Source: Quercus robur (taxonomy: Eukaryota; Streptophyta; Magnoliopsida; Fagales; Fagaceae). From it: 64,000 nucleotides of DNA. Below are positions 16,770 through 32,165 of the stretch, piece by piece (the stretch's first letter is position 1; each line of letters starts with the position of its first letter). A program made the translations under genes and the position numbers. The notes beneath the pieces were generated by a model, which worked only from the letters and a program-made list of their open reading frames with translations, was not told the origin of the DNA and did not search any database. The stretch is taken from contig NC_065543.1 in the NCBI RefSeq assembly GCF_932294415.1, positions 31,267,530 to 31,331,529 of the forward strand. The letters run 5' to 3'.

Positions 16770-17201
16770 TAAGGTTATGTTTGGTGACAGTTTTTATTTT
16801 CTATTTTCAAAAACTTGTTTTTGAGAATATAATGAAAAAAAAAATTTCTTGTATTTTTGAAATAAAAAATATGTTTGGTTAGTTGAAATTAAAAATATAA
16901 TTTTTTGAAAAAAAATAGAAAATACTAAAATATGTTGTTACTAAGATTTGAACTCTAATGCTAACTCATTAAATAAGATAGATTCATTAAATTAAATGCG
17001 TGTTTTCATTGACTTTTGAAAATTAGAAACTGAAAACAGTTTTTTGCATGTTTTCAATTTATTTTACAAATTGAGTTTTGAGAACAATTTTTATTTTCTA
17101 TCAATTTTAGGTTGTCAAACAAGTTTTTTAGTTTCAAAAATAGAAAATTATTTTTTGAAACAGAAAATAAAGAGAAAAAACAATTAACAAACATACCCTA
17201 A
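16770..17201. mobile_element. hAT-like MITE, 430-bp family, copy 2
   Basis: The inverted ends taaggttatgtttggt and (complement) cttagggtatgtttgtta enclose sequence collinear with 5824-6262. It follows immediately after a T-run at 16741-16762. It has no coding capacity. Confidence 0.7.
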
Positions 17202-17321
17202 GTATTTTAACACATACACGGGAAGATAGGAAAAAGTCTTTAAGAAATTGATAGTAGTGTATATCCAAAATGACCTAAATATTGAATTGATATTAATTAA
17301 ACTCACTACCAAGTCAAATTG

Positions 17322-17349
17322 TTTTTTTTTTTTTTTTTTTTTGAGAAAA
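17322..17349 (-). mobile_element. Poly(A)-only retroposon with 11-bp TSD and empty site nearby
   Basis: A T-run plus gagaaaa is flanked by direct repeats aagtcaaattg at 17311-17321 and 17350-17360. The sister repeat near 16573-16600 carries the same sequence uninterrupted (ccaagtcaaattgtaaact), giving an empty-site comparison inside the window. Confidence 0.75.
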
Positions 17350-17590
17350 AAGTCAAATTGTAAACTATAGGATAAAGATATTATAATAATTTTAATACAC
17401 CTTATAAATTGACATGTGACCGATCACAAATCAGTATTTACTATTTATTGTTAATTCCTCAAAATAAGAAAAAAAAAGTATTTATTTTTAGTTGTTGAAT
17501 TGATATTAATTATATTCATTGCCTAGTCAAACATGTAAACTAATAAACTAACATGTAATTAATCACAATAAGTATTTATTAGTGGTTAAA

Positions 17591-18042
17591 AAAATAGACT
17601 TAAAATAGCAATATTCAAATTCACTGTCAGTAAGATGATTAGTCTTTTTATTGTAAAATACTTGTAGTAACTTCACAGTATATATGTCACCCTCTGTCCT
17701 CCACGATGTGGCTGCCAACAAATCTTAATCATTATAAGATTGTCTTTTGGAGGAACTTTATTTAAGGTTATCCCTCCGTTGTCTCAAACATTATCTTTTC
17801 TTGACAAATGAGTACATTTTTAAAGAGGATTTTTAAGAAAACTATCTCATGTTTCTAGCAACTTTAAAAATAACTTGGAATCCTTTCTTAGCGGAAAACA
17901 ATCTTCTAAAACAAGAACCTTACTTTTAATAGAGTTTTTCATTGACCATAAATAGTTTTTTGTTAATTCATTTTTTTCTAATGCCACTAAAAAAACGCAA
18001 AAAACCTATCTTTATGTTAAAAAGAAACCGACAGTAAATCCC
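17591..18042. other. Upstream region of BGLU-B
   Basis: I see no clear match to the BGLU-A upstream region above the TATA box. AT-rich, with no gene or recognised element. Confidence 0.45.
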
Positions 18043-18049
18043 TATATAA
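18043..18049 (+). promoter_or_regulatory. TATA box of BGLU-B
   Basis: TATATAA followed by ttgctcactc and a CT-rich leader, 91 bp before the start codon. It matches the BGLU-A arrangement. Confidence 0.65.
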
Positions 18050-22410
<4,361 letters not shown>

Positions 22411-22486
22411 GCAGTCAGCTATGTTCTTGTTAATAAGAAATGGTGTTATTCTGTAAAACTATAACTAATATCAAGGTACTAAGCTT

Positions 22487-22572
22487 CCTACCTGGTGCTT
22501 TGATTCTTCCCTTCTATTTTCTTCTACATCCTACCTGGTGCTTTGATTCTTCCCTTCTATTTTCTTCTACAT
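22487..22572 (+). repeat. 43-bp tandem duplication after BGLU-B
   Basis: Two adjacent identical units, each starting cctacctggtgctttgattc and ending cttctacat, with a period of 43. Copy A has a single diverged unit. It lengthens the distance from the stop to the poly(A)-like AATAAT at 22574. Confidence 0.85.
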
Positions 22573-23533
22573 TAATAATGTTTTTTTTTTTTTAATTGTA
22601 TTAATATGAAAAGAACCATGAAATTTCAAGAATTTCTTTTGATGACTTCTGCAATGATTTGTTATGGCCTTGTGATGCGCAGACCGAACATATGCAACTC
22701 TTACAGTTTACCAATCAATACAGTGGGCATTATGCACTGGTAAAATGCCAGTAAACTACTTGGATTTGTAAATGCCAAAAGAAATGATAGTGCAAAATAA
22801 GTTGCATGGAATTCAAGATGAGTTTACAAGGAGATACATCCTAACCTCAATTCTTAAATAGTGAAGGCCAAGGAAATGTCAGAAAAATCACTTGATAACA
22901 ATCAAATTTTACACAACACTTGAAGCGACTCTGGAAAATCCCTTGTAAGAAACCTAAACTTGATGTATGTTCCAAAGATACTCTCTTTCTTACCAAATCA
23001 ACTGGGAGCCCATTCTTTAAGAACTTAAAAAGATTCAATTTATGTTTAAAAAAGATAGCATCTTGTCACTGTATGAGAAAATTACAAGACAACAACACTT
23101 TCTAAGAATATGGCTTCACCTATTTTATCACTGCTTATCTGAATTCTTCCGCAAATGCTACCTCAGTTTGAGTCATTTAACATGGTGAAGTCTTCCTTCC
23201 CAGTTTTGTATTTCCACCAAGGCAGAACCTATAGCTGGCTGGCAGTATTTCCTTTTATCATAGTTTTTTCAAATTCTGCATATTCTGATTGACATGTTTT
23301 CTCATGCTTACCCTAAATTTAACTATTTTTAGATGTCACATAAGCTATACTTTTAAGTCATTAGTCCTGTTTAACGTTTACATTTTCTCCAGTTCCACTG
23401 CCAAACTGTCATTTTAATGAGCCAAAAAAAAGACCTGCTACAGAAATCTTTGAACTGAATACATGCTTCAGGGAACTTAAAGAACTGGAAAAGAAAAAAG
23501 AAACAAAATATAGCTTACATAAAAATCAAAAGA
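22573..23533. other. Shared 3' intergenic region of convergent BGLU-B and EXO1
   Basis: Collinear with 15235-16204. No open frame of interest. The two genes must place both 3' UTRs here, so overlap of transcripts is possible. Confidence 0.6.
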
Positions 23534-26500
23534 TTAAACACGAGAGAAGAAATTCAAGATACTATTTTTATTCTCAGAGCTCTTGCAATTACTTTTCTTT
23601 GACTTCTCAGTTTTCCCTCTCCTTTTTCCATCAGTGGCCTTTATAGGCTTAGAATTTACACTCTCTTGGGATTCCAAATTTATGCACAGGATGTCTGGGT
23701 CTTCTACCTCAGTTATCCCTGAAACTTGTTCAGCTGTCTGATCTGAGCATATATCACTGAGCCTTCTTTTCCTGGAAGATTTGTCAAAAACCTCTAATGG
23801 AGTACTGCTATATGGAGTAACACACAAGACGTCAAAATTTTCAACATCAATTGCAACTGAAACTTGTTCAGTCATGCTCTCTACTTGATCCAACTGGATT
23901 TCATCACACTTCATTTTCTTGAATGGATTGTTGTCAGGGACCTTCATTGGATTTCTGTTCTGAACCATTGAACTATCTACCGTTTTATGAATTTCCAATG
24001 GCATAACTAGTTTCTCTAGTGCTGCAGCTTCCTTCAAATATTTACCTTCATTTGAAACTGACATTTGCTTCTCTGTAAATCAATCAATGTGCAAAAAAAA
24101 TATTTAGTTTGTAGACCATTTTTCATCTATAGTATTCATATACGCACATCCATATGTATGCCCACATACAATCATACATACGTAGTTTAAAACAAAAAAA
24201 AAAAAAAAAAAAAACACAGATACACACACAACAATGCGTTAATGTATGCAGGCAGGCATATATCAGATACATCAATGTATGCAGGCACATAACTTCATCA
24301 TTCTCATGCTTACATCAGTGTGTGCATTTGTTGTGTCGTGTGTATATAGAGAACTTTGGGATTTGCAAATGGGCCAAAAGCAGTCATTAATTGTTTATTT
24401 GCCACTCATTGGTGCTATCTGAAACCAATAAGCTTGCCTGCAATATCATGTTCTCTGGTTTTATGGGAGGAAAAGACTGTGAAGCAGCTCTCTTGTGTAG
24501 ATACCACAGCAGCTTCGGGTCTTGAAAGTTGACAAGAGGTTTGGATCACAATTGGATCTGGATGACATCCAGAACTTACGAAATGATCAAACGCCTCCAT
24601 GCTTATAGGGTCTAAATTTCCTTCAGCAATGGCAGTAGCAACTGATGGAGGCATTTCTCTAATTCCATTCATAATCAGTTAAGGAAAATTTGAACATCTG
24701 ACATAACCCTTGATGCAACTAGCAACAGTTCAAGGACAAACAAGTTTAACACCAAATAAATAAATAAATAAATTGTGGTCTAGTTTCAATATGGAACCTC
24801 ATGGCTACTATCATAGGATACTTTTACTTTATTGATTCTTAGTATTAAGTTTCTTTAGGTTAGAAAATAGAAAGTTTTTGCTGCAGTTTTAAAGAAGTTA
24901 TACTAGAATAGGGGTATATTGGTAATTTCCAGATTTTCTAGAATGGGCTGCAAGCCTGTAATAGGTTGAACCAGAGGCCCATCTGGTTTACTTTATGTGT
25001 TGAGTCAGTTTCTATTGAATTTAGATGTTCTTCAGTACTTCTATTTGATATTAGGAGCCCTAGTATTTCTATGAAATAATTATAGTAGTCCTAGTCTTTA
25101 TAGGAAAGGGTTTGACGATAACCTATACAGAAGCTTCTGTGTTAGTCTAACAATTGAGATAGAGAGAGGTTGAGTTTAATAAAATTCCATCCTCTTATCT
25201 TAAGCTAAGATGTGATTGGCTTCTTCTTCCTAAGTACAATTGCTTATGGAACCTAGACGTGATTGTTAGAACTTATCTTCTTCTTTTTTTCTTGTTCACT
25301 TTTCAATTTCAACCGCAAACAACTATCAAATTCCCTCCAATATCCATTGAAAATACAATATTTTATTTTCAATAGATATTGAAGAAAATACAATCTTTAA
25401 TTTCAGGGCTCTTCTTTAGAAAGGTTCCTTATGTTATATAAAATAAATAAATAAATAGATGCATAAATAAAAACTTTGTTATTTACCCAATCTTGCCTAA
25501 ATCCTTAAACACCAAACCCTATCTAAGAACCCTTCAAGATCTTGTCTTGTCAAGAACCCTAATGTACTACTGAATTCTAAAGATTCTCAGAATTGGTGGT
25601 AGAGCCCACTAAAGCTTCCATCCTGCACCACCCCCCCCCGGGCGGGTTCTCAAATATTAGCAGTTGCCTTTTAGCAAGAAAAGTTTCATAGGTGATCATG
25701 TCAAACAGAACAAACTTTCCTATGTTCAAACCTCAAACGAATTGAACTTTGATAACTATGTCATGTCCTAGGACTTAGAATGGAGGCTTATGATCTATGT
25801 TTTATGGTGTCTGACATAGTAACATTGCTGAAAAGGAGTTGTCTTGATAGATGGCTTAACAGTATATTAGAATCAAGGGAAACACTAATTAAATGACAAA
25901 ACAAAGGATACGGTCCCAAGAATTCAAGCTCTCCATTCAGAAACTGTAGAAGCTTTTCTGGAAGCGGTTTCATATGTTTGAGCTTTTTAGTGTCAACATC
26001 ATATCTGCATATAGTTAAACAAGAAAGGCAGTATTAATCACTAACAGAAGGGGGAGAAGCCTGTATGCATTCACAAACATGCGAGACAGTTAATGAGGAA
26101 TGGTTAATGGATTATTCAAATTTCACAAACCACACACATTTGGGCATGCTGGAAAACTGCAACTGCTTCTCTGAAAGATTTTAAGTAATCTTCAGGCATA
26201 AGATTGCCCTTCTCAAGCTTCAAAACTGATAGAACCTGTAAACATGGCACACATGATATTAGTGACACCAATGCCATAATAGAATGAATCATTTACATCA
26301 CCCACATCTCTAAAATTATAAATCAATAAAGCAAAGTAGAAACAAAAATAACACAACAGTATCAATACTACCTAGTTAAAAATAGACATGAAATCATACA
26401 CACAGGGATGTTTTGAAGAGTTTCTTGATAATTCAATAAGTCCATTTGGAAAGTTTATAAGTTTTTTTAATTAATTGTGGCTTTCTGAAAATCTACTAGT

Positions 26501-29500
26501 CTTTTTAACAGATTAAAGTCCCTATGCAAATTCACAAAGTTCCAGTAATTGAAGGCATATTTTAATTTTAAATTCAAAATAAAAAAGTAAACTCTCAAAT
26601 GTGATCAAAATCTTATCAGTTATCTGAATTCCAACTCAAATCCAATAACCAATGCAGTAATGTTACTAAAGCCTAGTATCAGTTTTGAGGTTGGTCAAAG
26701 TCAAGCAATGGGTGGAAATAAGTATTCTGATTCCTGAAAATGAATATAGTCTAAAAACATGATAGAAAATAAAGCAATTTTCCCACTTCTTTGAATATAA
26801 ATCTTTTTTGCTAACTTCCCATTCTTTTTGCTAAATACAACGGTGGCACCAAGCTGAATCAGACATGATGTACTTCCGAGCTCATAAATGTGGAGAACCA
26901 AGCTCCAAACTTTTATGGAAATTTTGTTCAACCTTTGGATGCTGAGATGGCATAAGAAAATAATTGAAACAAACACTTTAAACTCCTATCTTGCTTTGCA
27001 TTGCTTTCAATAAGAACTCAACAGAGCATACAGTGGTCTTGAGGTTTTCTATTGCCTATAAACCTGGAAACAGATTAAGAGACCTCAATTTCTTCTCTGC
27101 TTTACCACAGTTTTCTCAAGAAAATGAATAGACATAAGCAGAACAAATTACAGGATGTAGAAGCCCTGTCTAATTCAACAAGTATTAGCACCCGTCTTGT
27201 AGACTTCCTCAAAGAGGCACCCAACAGAAAACCAATCAATCTCCTCAGGAAGTATATTTGATGGCAACAAGCCAACAACCAAATTATTTCATTTTCCTAG
27301 TGAGCTAATAATATTTCTAATCTGTTCGAAGCTTACCTTGCATCATGATCTGATCAAGGAACTATTTCTAAATAGCCTAAAGGATTACTTTTGAAAAGAA
27401 TTCCAATTTTATCTTACATTTAACATAAGAAGCTAAAAATCTTTTTGAGTTGTTATCATCTGCAACCCACCAGCCACTCCTCTGATGAAACATAAACATA
27501 TTTGATATCCTACTTCCCAGAATAAGGGCAAGATCCAGCTAGTTATCTTATGATTATGTACATCAATGATATTAAACATTATTCAGAAGCAAGTTACTGA
27601 TACTTACACGGTCTAAGTTCCGGTACTTGGAAACCAAGGCATAAGCTTTTCCAATCCCAATTCCAGGAACAGATGGAAGGAAATCACAGCCGGCTATAAC
27701 ACACATACCTGTGAAAAGACCACAATCTAATTTGGTCATTGTTTCAAATGCATCTAAAATGAAACCACTAAGAAACTGAGATACTGTTTTTACTCATCAG
27801 ATAGAAAGAGGAACTAATTTCAGCTTTCACATTTATCAAACAAACTTCTTGATGAAAATAGGTGGAAGGGTATTATCCACTTTAGACGCATGAGTGGAGC
27901 AACGCATGTCAGCATATGAGGTACAGAACCCCGTCATTTGTCCAAAATCAATTTTTATTGTGGTATGCATGTGTTTTCTATGCATTTATTGATGTTATGC
28001 TGGACGCCCTCAATTAAGTCCACCCTTTAAATTTTTTTCATGAATACAAACTTTTTTTTTGCCGTAAAAAACACACAACTAAACCTGTAAGCATGTTATG
28101 TCACACTGAACCCACCTGTGAACAATTCCATATCTAAGTTTCGAAAGGAAGGTTTACGAGCCACTGAATCAAAAACATTGTTAAGCACTATCTCTTCACC
28201 ATTCCCGAATCGGTCCATCTTAAACACAATCTGTTTGCAACCAATGCAAATCAAAACAAAACAACACCAGCATTTTTAATGAGTAAATGAAAATGAAGTC
28301 ATCAGGAGAGCAGTAGACCTCTGCCTGCATCATATCAAATATTTGTGGGAGATCTTACAGCTTGGCAACCATATGCCACTAGATCACTGTCTTCTGTAAT
28401 CACTGCTACAATTCCACCCTTTTCTGGTTCAAGGCTGCACAGATATGCTAACTGAGCATCAGCCTCATATGGAGCTACCACATATTCAATGTTTTCTGAT
28501 CTAAGAACCTGAAAGGTCACCAGTGACACATTTACTAGCATTGAATTAGGTCCCAAAGCTTGTTAAAATCTAAGTGATACTCAAAAAGAATTGGGAACTT
28601 CTAACAAAAAAAAATGCAAGGTCTACAGTCCTAGAAGATGCATATAGCTAATAGTGATATGATAATTAGGTACCTGTATCACTTGATGTGCCATGGATGG
28701 ATTGATACTCACTGCCCTCTACAAGATAATGACAGTAGAAATTGAATTTTCAGTAGTTTTTTAAAACATATATAGGAAGAACACCATGAGAATATTAAAG
28801 AAGAAGATTATGCTTGCTAATGCAGTGAACTGTTAAGTAATGCTTTAAAAATTTGTACCTAAGAAAGACTACTAACTGACCCTACTAAACAAGCACTCAC
28901 ATGATACATTATTGTTTTTCCCGCAGTCACAAACAGTTGCTCAAATTTGAAGTTGGGTCAATTTTTCCATATCAAATCAAATTGTTCATAAGTTTGAACA
29001 AGATTTAGCATAGATTGAGCTCACTTAAAGCAAACTGTAATAACCCAATATGTTCAAATATTATTAAATGATTTTACATTCAATAATCTGCAATCTATCA
29101 TGGTATTAAAGCAGGTGGAATTGAGTTCGAACCCTATGTCTGCTCTACCTCCCATATAAATGTTGAAAATCCCACATGTTAGGTCCCACTTATTAAGGGA
29201 AATGTTGGGCCCCAAACATGAAGAATAGTGTTAGAATATTAATTAAATAATGATATTCATCATTTCCTAACAACTTAAAACTTTTGAAACAATCAGTAAT
29301 TTATCACATTAACTCAATAAGAGACATAATAAGTATGTATGGCAGTTTACAAGGTAGATAGGCATTTCTCCGATTACTTAAACAATCAAACAAAAAAAGC
29401 AGAAAATAGCAGCGGCTAATAGTACCTGGAAGAGCTCAATAGCAGCGCTAACATTCCCTTCTTTAAGCTTTACCATTGCTAAATCATGATTAGCTTTCCT

Positions 29501-30178
29501 TTTTCTGAATCAATAACACAATTACAAAATCTTTTATAATTTTTTTTTTTTTTTTTAAAATCAAACCTTTCAAACAAATTCCGCATTATCGAAATGAAGC
29601 TTGTATTAGAACATTGACAAAAACACAAATGTGTATACATGCCTATGCCGATCATCCTCGGTGGCGGCCTTACACGGAATATTTCCGCCATCGAAAACGA
29701 CAACAGGCGTTATCTTATGGTGTCGAAGCAGATTGATTCGGTGCATAAAGTATTCTATGTACCGCATTTTCTTATTGTTGTCTGAATTCAGACAAAGCTC
29801 CATGCTACATGAATAAGCTGCCCCCCCCAAAACAAAAACAAAAAAATCCCAATAATTATTTTGTTAATTTCTTTCCAACCCAATAAACTAAATTAAACAA
29901 TAATACCAATAAATCATAAATATTGATAAAAGTTACCTCCTTTGTGAAGCCATGAATACGCGTCAATACCCACCTGCAAAAAAAAAAAAAAATTAAAATT
30001 AAAAGATGCCCCATTTGCGGTAAATAGTTTTATAGCTCAACTGACATTTTCTGATCCAACTATCGAATTGAAAATAAATAAAAGAGTACAGGATATTTAC
30101 ACGCTTGCCGGCGTATTTTTTGATGTGAATGGGTTCAATGTGGGGCTTCAGGAACCTGAGCAGATCTTTGATACCCAT
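23534..30178 (-). CDS. EXO1: Exonuclease 1 (EXO1), Rad2/XPG family, 12 exons, 576 aa
   Basis: Nuclear 5'-3' exonuclease and flap endonuclease used in mismatch repair, end resection and replication. Exons, gene order: 30178-30101, 29973-29937, 29817-29643, 29504-29426, 28718-28674, 28508-28359, 28230-28116, 27708-27608, 26235-26138, 26004-25912, 24658-24438, 24072-23534. The N-terminus [16 protein letters not shown] is the classic XPG-N start. Metal ligands are visible: Asp30 (VGIDAYSW), Asp81 (VVVFDGG), Glu153/Asp155 (PYEADAQ), Asp178/Asp180 (TEDSDL) and Asp235 (GCDFLPS). The helix-hairpin segment [11 protein letters not shown] follows. The length is close to that of shorter plant EXO1 proteins. 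Intron 3 needs a GC donor (AG|GCATGT), and intron 11 probably uses another (CAG|GCAAGC). Failing that splice, translation stops at 24415. The last exon encodes a basic tail with KSSRKRR, two DVLCV/DILCI motifs and a terminal [11 protein letters not shown]-like box. Confidence 0.93.
24820..25330. mobile_element. LTR-like remnant in EXO1 intron 10
   Basis: Sequence with the feel of a copia-type LTR: ttattgattcttagtatt, ggagccctagtatttc and a late tttaataaaattccatcc, a poly(A)-region signature. No partner LTR, primer site or duplication was found. A C/G homopolymer tract follows at 25631-25645. Confidence 0.3.
29060..29275 (+). mobile_element. TRIM-type LTR element remnant in EXO1 intron 4
   Basis: The text atggtattaaagcaggt near 29100 matches the initiator-Met tRNA primer site used by copia and TRIM elements (tggtatcagagcaggt). 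It is followed by a very short interior with gagttcgaaccc, then tgttgaaaatcccacatgtt near 29161, a typical TRIM LTR start. The flanking attattaaatgatttt and aattaaataatgatat segments would be the two LTR ends. Strongly diverged. Confidence 0.45.
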
Positions 30179-30407
30179 TTGCAGCTCACCTTCAAATATT
30201 TCTGGGTTTTGCTTGGGTTTATCTCTCTCTCTCTCTCTTTCTTTTTCTTTTTCTTTTTTTGGTTTGTTTGTTTGTTTGGGTTTAAAAAATAGCAGAAGGA
30301 AAGGGAATGAAGAAACTTGAATATATTATAAGGAGGAGAAAATGGCGGGAAGGGGGAGCAAATGTTGTCAAATTTACAATATTTCAGCTGAGTCCAATGG
30401 AAGAGTG

Positions 30408-30605
30408 CCACGTGTGATGATGGTGTTGTGGCGCTTATTGATTGGTTTGTGATTTGGATTTTTGTGTACGTGAGGAGGGTAATACGGTCTTTCTGTGTAG
30501 CTCTTTTACCGCGAGTTTCTTTTTGAAATTTTTAATACGTGAGGAAATCTCGCGCGCGATTTTCTTTCCAATATGGGAAATCCCCACGCTCGGTTTTGGC
30601 ACGTG
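30408..30605 (-). promoter_or_regulatory. EXO1 upstream region with two G-boxes and CG palindrome
   Basis: Upstream of the EXO1 start there is CACGTG at 30409-30414 and again at 30600-30605, a ccaat at 30393, and a 10-bp palindrome tcgcgcgcga at 30550-30559 next to ttttcttt. G-boxes bind bZIP/bHLH factors. The CG palindrome loosely resembles an E2F half-site pair but is not a consensus match. Function is inference. Confidence 0.35.
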
Positions 30606-30748
30606 GGGATACAATTGTGTAGTCCTGTTTTGCATTTTTTTTTTTCTTGGTTACATATTTTGTCATCAAATGCTGTGATTTTGGAGCAAAGAGCAATACC
30701 TGTGTTTCTGTCCTACTTAAAATGAGGAGAATTTGGAGTATATTATAA

Positions 30749-30781
30749 AGGGGGTGGGGGGTGGGGGGAGGTGGGGTGGGG
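30749..30781 (+). promoter_or_regulatory. G-quadruplex-prone tract upstream of EXO1
   Basis: Runs of four to six G separated by single T or short spacers (ggggg t gggggg t gggggg agg t gggg t gggg) occur about 570 bp upstream of the EXO1 start, on the strand opposite to the EXO1 mRNA sense. Confidence 0.5.
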
Positions 30782-30849
30782 AACAATTTGAGCATATTTG
30801 CTTGAATAATGCTACTACACAAAATTCTCAACTTGCTCATGGGGCGAGT

Positions 30850-32165
30850 TATGATTTATGAGTGTTGAGTTTATGTGAGTTCACAACTTTACCACTCACA
30901 ATTTGCCACATGAACAACAATGCCCAATTTTGACCGTTTCTTTCTTTCTTTTAAGAGTGGTGATAGTTACACACTGTGTGTACGAGATATACAATTTTAT
31001 ATCAATTGAAATCTTGTTTTAAAAACAAGTTAAAATTGTGAAATCGTGTTTTTAATTGTGTGCAACTATTAGTCCGTAACAAGAATTAGCCTTCTTTCTG
31101 TGTCTAATCCTCGGGACTACTTAGTCTTGTGAATGTGTCCTAATTGAAGAGCTATATCTTCTTCTTTGTTCAATGTCACCCCATAGAAAGCTTTTATTTA
31201 ATTTGTTAGACTCTTCGTAAAATTTTACTAGGGAGATGAATGTATTGTATAACGTGGGTACTTATGGCAGTAGAAAAGTTTACTAGTGTAATTCTTCATG
31301 CCATTGAGTCAATGGAATTGACAAAAAGAATCTGGCTTTCCAACCCGACAACTTCAGATGTTATCCACTATATACTTAACATGCTTTTATAATTTATATC
31401 CCTCCCATCACTAGTACTGTTAGTGCTACCAAAGGATAGGATGTAAGTTAATGTTACCAATTGCAACATCCTTTCTGCCATTGTACAATTGTCATAGTCA
31501 TCGCCGCAAGTCCCATAACCAGCCCCACTAGCAACTGACCTTTTCCTTTCGTTTTCATGGTTATTGTGTTGCAATTACCAGCACCACAATAATGTCGTGG
31601 AGGATGCCCTTCCTTTACATCAATGCCTGCACCCACCAGGTTGCCATGGAGGCTGAAAAGACTTAAGTGTGAAATTTATGAGAAAGAATAAAGGCTTTAG
31701 ATTGGTAGCAATCTTATTACAGTTGATGCTCTAGTAATGTTAGTTTTTTATTTGGGTAATGTGGGTGTCTAAGCTCTAAAACTCTTAAAACACTTGACTA
31801 TATCCTCAAGTCTATGTAATATCTCAACCGACACACATTAGGTAATTAGAGTAATGAATCTCTTGGAGGTGGCCTTAACTGATTAGGAGTTTTGAACCTA
31901 AGACCTCATGGGAGTATGAGACATTGGGACATGGAGATATAAACAGCTAGTAGTCATCTGAAAATGGAGATTTAATAGCTGGTGCTGTTGCAAATATTTG
32001 AAAATTAAAAACAGCCAATACTCTCACTGAAAAATACTGCACAAACTATGACATTTGCAGTGGTATATAATATCATTTCATATGACAAATTCAGTGGGAT
32101 ATGATTATGCATAGTTCTGTTTAGTATATAACATTTACTTGAGCCAATACTAAACACTCTTTTGT
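30850..32165. other. Intergenic between EXO1 and DOX
   Basis: No gene or element recognised. Short minus-strand frames near 31370-31640 have no family resemblance. Both neighbours are on the minus strand, so this holds the EXO1 distal promoter and the DOX 3' end. Confidence 0.45.

Larger units (their letters stand above)
16523..17590. repeat. Degenerate tandem repeat between the two BGLU copies
   Basis: A unit containing 'tattattagttgttgaa(t/g)tgatattaatta', 'caagtcaaattgtaaact' and 'tataaattgacatgt' occurs at about 16524, 17270 and 17480, with partial copies near 16660. The same words appear once at 10050-10130 upstream of BGLU-A. It is interrupted by a MITE (16770-17201) and a poly(A) insertion (17322-17349). 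These repeats probably mark the junction of the tandem duplication. Confidence 0.55.

Noticed and set aside
29095-29150. tRNA gene suggested by gagttcgaaccc
   Set aside because: No cloverleaf can be drawn around it; the context fits a retroelement primer region.
29590-29642. EXO1 exon 3 extended through GTATAC donor
   Set aside because: Using that GT puts the next exon out of frame and reaches TAA after a few codons; the GC donor restores the known protein.
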